This document shows positions 61,905 to 64,000 of a stretch of DNA of 64,000 nt, piece after piece (position 1 is the first letter of the stretch; the number at the start of each line of letters is the position of its first letter). A model generated the notes under the pieces. It saw nothing but the letters and a program-made list of their open reading frames with translations. It was not told the origin of the DNA and did no database searches. The stretch is from JBBDRJ01 sp963766295. Lineage in GTDB: Bacteria > Actinomycetota > JAICYB01. The position numbers and the translations under genes are program-made. The stretch is taken from NCBI GenBank assembly GCA_963766295.1, contig CAVXYW010000002.1:1364001-1428000 (forward strand), read 5' to 3'.

Positions 61905-62315
61905 CTAGCCTGCTGCCTCTTCTTCGGTAACCTGCGCCCGCTCGACGCGGGCTCCCCAGGCAGCAAACGGGTCGTGCTCGGGTTTGGTCCGCAACGGGTT
62001 TCGTCCCGTGAAGACTTGCCGCACCATCAACGCTGTGAACGCGCGCTGAGCCTGCGTGCGCAATCCGATCCCGTGCAGCTGCCGGTCGGTTTGCACCAGA
62101 TGTCCGCCCCGGATCCGCCAATAAAGGACGGCGAATCCTCCAAGAGCACCGAGTACGCCTCCCCATGTCGCGCCGCCGGCGATGAGGATCGCGTCCAAGA
62201 CGAGCAGCCCTGCGAAGGCGAACATCCACATGATCCGCTCGACCTCGGAGAAGGAAGCGCGATCGATGGCTGCGCGCAGTCGTTTCGACTCGTCTGAGCT
62301 CGGAACGTAGGGCAC
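61905..62315 (-). CDS. Small membrane protein of unknown function
   Basis: A 136-residue protein with two central helices (about residues 29-47 and 49-67) between charged ends. I do not recognise the family. It follows the DUF3040 gene by nine bases in the same direction, so they may act together at the membrane. Confidence 0.65.
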   Translation of the reverse strand: MPYVPSSDESKRLRAAIDRASFSEVERIMWMFAFAGLLVLDAILIAGGATWGGVLGALGGFAVLYWRIRGGHLVQTDRQLHGIGLRTQAQRAFTALMVRQVFTGRNPLRTKPEHDPFAAWGARVERAQVTEEEAAG

Positions 62316-62324
62316 GACCGACGG

Positions 62325-62690
62325 TTACTGGTCGCGCCGACGCGAACGCATCCGCTCTTCGGCCCGGCGCCATGCATCCCGGAACACCGTGGACGGTGAT
62401 CGACCGACGGACGCGAGATCCCTAGCCGATGTGACGATGGCAACGACAGACACGAGCAGGACGATGAACCCGAGAGCTCCGAACGCGACGTTCGATGAGT
62501 TCAGAAGGAGCAGTCCGAGGCCGGGGATCAGGCCAAGGACACCGAGCCGCAGGAAAAGGTTTGCACGCTTGCGCGGCTTGGCTTCGGAGACGTTTCGAAC
62601 GAAATCGGGATCCTCGGCCGCCAGGTTCTTCTCGATCTCGGCAAGGATCCGCTGTTCGTGATCCGAGAGGAAGGGTTCGTCCTTGCTCAT
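62325..62690 (-). CDS. DUF3040-family membrane protein
   Basis: A 121-residue protein that begins with the DUF3040 signature LSDHEQRILAEIEKNLAAEDPDF and has two helices in the middle (about 46-63 and 69-86), then a basic end. DUF3040 is characteristic of Actinomycetota. Its ATG overlaps the stop of the nucleotidyltransferase gene. Function unknown. Confidence 0.88.
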   Translation of the reverse strand: MSKDEPFLSDHEQRILAEIEKNLAAEDPDFVRNVSEAKPRKRANLFLRLGVLGLIPGLGLLLLNSSNVAFGALGFIVLLVSVVAIVTSARDLASVGRSPSTVFRDAWRRAEERMRSRRRDQ

Positions 62691-63340
62691 CTGGCAGCAG
62701 TATATCCCTGCAGGGCCAGCGCAACCGCCGGTGGGACGAGCTCGTCCACCGCCTCACCGATGCGCAACCGTCTGCGCACCTCCGTCCCGGAAACCTCACC
62801 TTCATCGGCTCCGGCAAATGCTTCCGTCGGGTCCATCACTTGCACATCTGCACGAGACACGACACCGCCCGCCCTCGGCACCACCAGGAACCTCACCTCG
62901 GAGAAGGTTGCCGATACTCCGGCGTCGCCGGTGGCATAGAACTTCGGATCCTCCAGCTGTTCGAGCTTGTCGGACCCCACAACAAAGGTCGGGTCTCGGT
63001 CGTCCGCGGCCAGTGCCCGCGCGACATCGAGATACGTTCCGCGGTTCGCGAGGAAGAATCCGAAACCTTCCTCTTTCGCGATGGCGGCGATCAACGTGAG
63101 TCGTGCGGGAATGCTCAGCAACAAATCACCGGGACGATCGAGCAGAACTTTCGTCATCCCGAGAACGGCGACGGCATCCTCTCTTGGGGACGCAGCCTTG
63201 GCGATGGCCAGGTGGGCGTTCGTCGGCGGATCGAAAGCGCCGAGCAGGACAACGATTCGGCTCCCATTAACCGGCAGCAACCAATCGACGAGCGGTGGTC
63301 CCTCGGGATCCAACTGCTCCCAGCGCTCGGTCGCGTTCAA
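62687..63340 (-). CDS. NadD-like nucleotidyltransferase with a divergent HxGH motif
   Basis: A 217-residue protein of the nicotinate/nicotinamide nucleotide adenylyltransferase superfamily. The first motif reads GAFDPPTNAHL where NadD has GxFDPxHxGH, so the first His and the Gly are replaced (T-N-A-H). VVGSDKLEQL and SGTEVRRRL match the other two motifs. It may be an active relative with another substrate, or a degenerate one. TTG at 63340 overlaps the upstream stop (TTGA); GTG at 63358 is possible. Confidence 0.75.
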   Translation of the reverse strand: MNATERWEQLDPEGPPLVDWLLPVNGSRIVVLLGAFDPPTNAHLAIAKAASPREDAVAVLGMTKVLLDRPGDLLLSIPARLTLIAAIAKEEGFGFFLANRGTYLDVARALAADDRDPTFVVGSDKLEQLEDPKFYATGDAGVSATFSEVRFLVVPRAGGVVSRADVQVMDPTEAFAGADEGEVSGTEVRRRLRIGEAVDELVPPAVALALQGYTAAR

Positions 63341-63846
63341 CGGCCCATGCGCGACCACTCGTCCGCCGCACGAAGGATCTCGGCATTGGACCAATCGGAG
63401 AGCGGCTTGGCGAGCGAGACGCTCACGCCGACGGCTCTGGCCGGTGGAGGCGGCTCCTTGAGCTTGCGCTTGCGGAGCTCGGCGATCAGCGCCGACGTGT
63501 CCCATTCCCGTTTGGCCCGCTGCTCCTGACGGCGGACGTAGCCGCCGACCTGCTCCGCGTATCGCTTCAGCTCGCTGTCGGAAAGTCCGGACAGCTGCTC
63601 GACGAAGGCGGCCGGCTGTCCGGCATACGCCTCGGATGGTGCGTCCTTTAGGCCTTTGGGTACGGATAACCCGCGGTTGCGAAGCAGCTTTGCGAAGGCT
63701 TGGGGAAACGACGGCTCCTCGCCGGCGGAAGAGGTCGGCGAAGAAGGAGCGCGGCTTCGGGTGCCCGAACCGCCCGAACGGGCTCCCGACTTACCCGTTC
63801 TGTTTGACGCGGAGCCCCGTTTCGGGCTTTTCTTCGTTGGGCCCAT
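63337..63846 (-). CDS. Unknown protein with a basic, disordered N terminus
   Basis: A 169-residue protein. Residues 1-45 are Ser/Lys/Arg/Gly-rich and look disordered; the rest is helical (FPQAFAKLLRNRGLSV, LSDSELKRYAEQVGGYVRRQEQRA), ending SNAEILRAADEWSRMGR. I do not recognise a family. The ATG at 63846 is chosen because the extension to 63930 looks unlike a gene. It overlaps the NadD-like gene by four bases. Confidence 0.6.
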   Translation of the reverse strand: MGPTKKSPKRGSASNRTGKSGARSGGSGTRSRAPSSPTSSAGEEPSFPQAFAKLLRNRGLSVPKGLKDAPSEAYAGQPAAFVEQLSGLSDSELKRYAEQVGGYVRRQEQRAKREWDTSALIAELRKRKLKEPPPPARAVGVSVSLAKPLSDWSNAEILRAADEWSRMGR

Positions 63847-63873
63847 CTTGCCAGCATGCCGGAAACTCACCAC

Positions 63874-63969
63874 TAGAATGGAACGCCGCGGAGGGGCCAG
63901 TCGTTGTAGAAGTACGGAACCAAGAAACAAGGGAGGCGGACGGTCCGCTGCTAGGGCCGACGCGGGGAG
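63874..63969 (+). promoter_or_regulatory. Possible promoter and ribosome site of a plus-strand gene
   Basis: TAGAAT at 63874-63879 resembles a -10 element, and GGGGAG (63964-63969) lies four bases before a GTG at 63973. The leader between them would be about 90 bases. No clear -35 was found. Confidence 0.35.
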
Positions 63970-63972
63970 AAC

Positions 63973-64000
63973 GTGAGCGAGCCCAGAGGAACGCGCAGTT
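63973..64000 (+). CDS. Possible start of a gene that leaves the window
   Basis: GTG at 63973 with a good ribosome site opens a frame (SEPRGTRS) to the end of the window. Nine codons are too few to name a product. Confidence 0.35.

Overview
The window is GC-rich, almost fully coding chromosomal core DNA from an actinomycete-like bacterium (Actinomycetota), probably a deep or uncultured lineage. The evidence is gene content and order: a dcw cluster with sepF and yggT but no ftsA, an ANTAR response regulator beside trpA, DUF3040 and DUF2505 proteins, a DksA/TraR-lspA-rluD-dnaE block, and MurE with the meso-diaminopimelate motif DNPR. There is no sign of phage, IS element, plasmid or CRISPR. GTG and TTG starts are common, and most neighbouring genes overlap by 1-20 bases (ATGA, GTGA, TGATG), so translational coupling is the rule.

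Layout. 1-3.0 kb (minus): branched-chain amino acid ABC transport (livH partial, livK), an ANTAR regulator, a DUF2505 protein and tRNA-Leu(CAA). 3.2-8.7 kb (minus): two hot-dog (MaoC-like) genes and trpA-cupin-trpB-trpF-trpC-trpD. 8.7-12.2 kb: a secreted M28 peptidase, a histidine kinase/OmpR regulator pair and an exported DUF5666-like protein, which split the trp genes. 12.3-19.2 kb: hisDCBHAFI followed by trpE. 19.3-22.4 kb: a second two-component system flanked by a lipoprotein gene and a PepSY gene. Both flanking genes are preceded by the same triple 11-bp direct repeat. 22.5-28.5 kb: dnaE, an anchored protein, rluD, lspA and a DksA-like gene. 28.6-31.8 kb (plus): ileS of the IleRS2 type. 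31.9-51.6 kb (minus): a division and wall cluster, in transcription order mraZ-rsmH-ftsL-ftsI-murE-murF-mraY-murD-ftsW-murG-murC-murB-ftsQ-ftsZ-pgeF-yggS-sepF-yggT, followed by three anchored or unknown genes where divIVA often sits. 51.7-55.1 kb: HNH endonuclease, a homocysteine methyltransferase/MTHFR fusion, ispH. 55.1-59.5 kb (plus): MoxR-DUF58-transglutaminase. 59.5-64 kb: a frameshifted lipocalin-like gene, an APH-family kinase, a DUF6285 protein and small conserved genes.

How it fits together: the histidine and tryptophan genes form nearly one long directional block, with trpE attached to the his operon and trpDCFBA beyond a signalling module; trpG, hisG and hisE are not here. The dcw genes are probably driven from a promoter before mraZ that is overlapped by four MraZ boxes with a 10-bp period, with a second promoter for ftsZ. 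No system here is clearly undescribed. The best leads are sequence-level: a TrpF with Asp in place of the catalytic Cys, an IleRS2 whose HIGH motif reads GVHS, a cupin gene coupled between trpB and trpA with a possible CTG start for trpA, the paired two-component operators, and tandem membrane paralogues with unrelated tails. No stretch longer than 300 bases lacks a gene; the longest gap is 281 bases between ftsQ and ftsZ.
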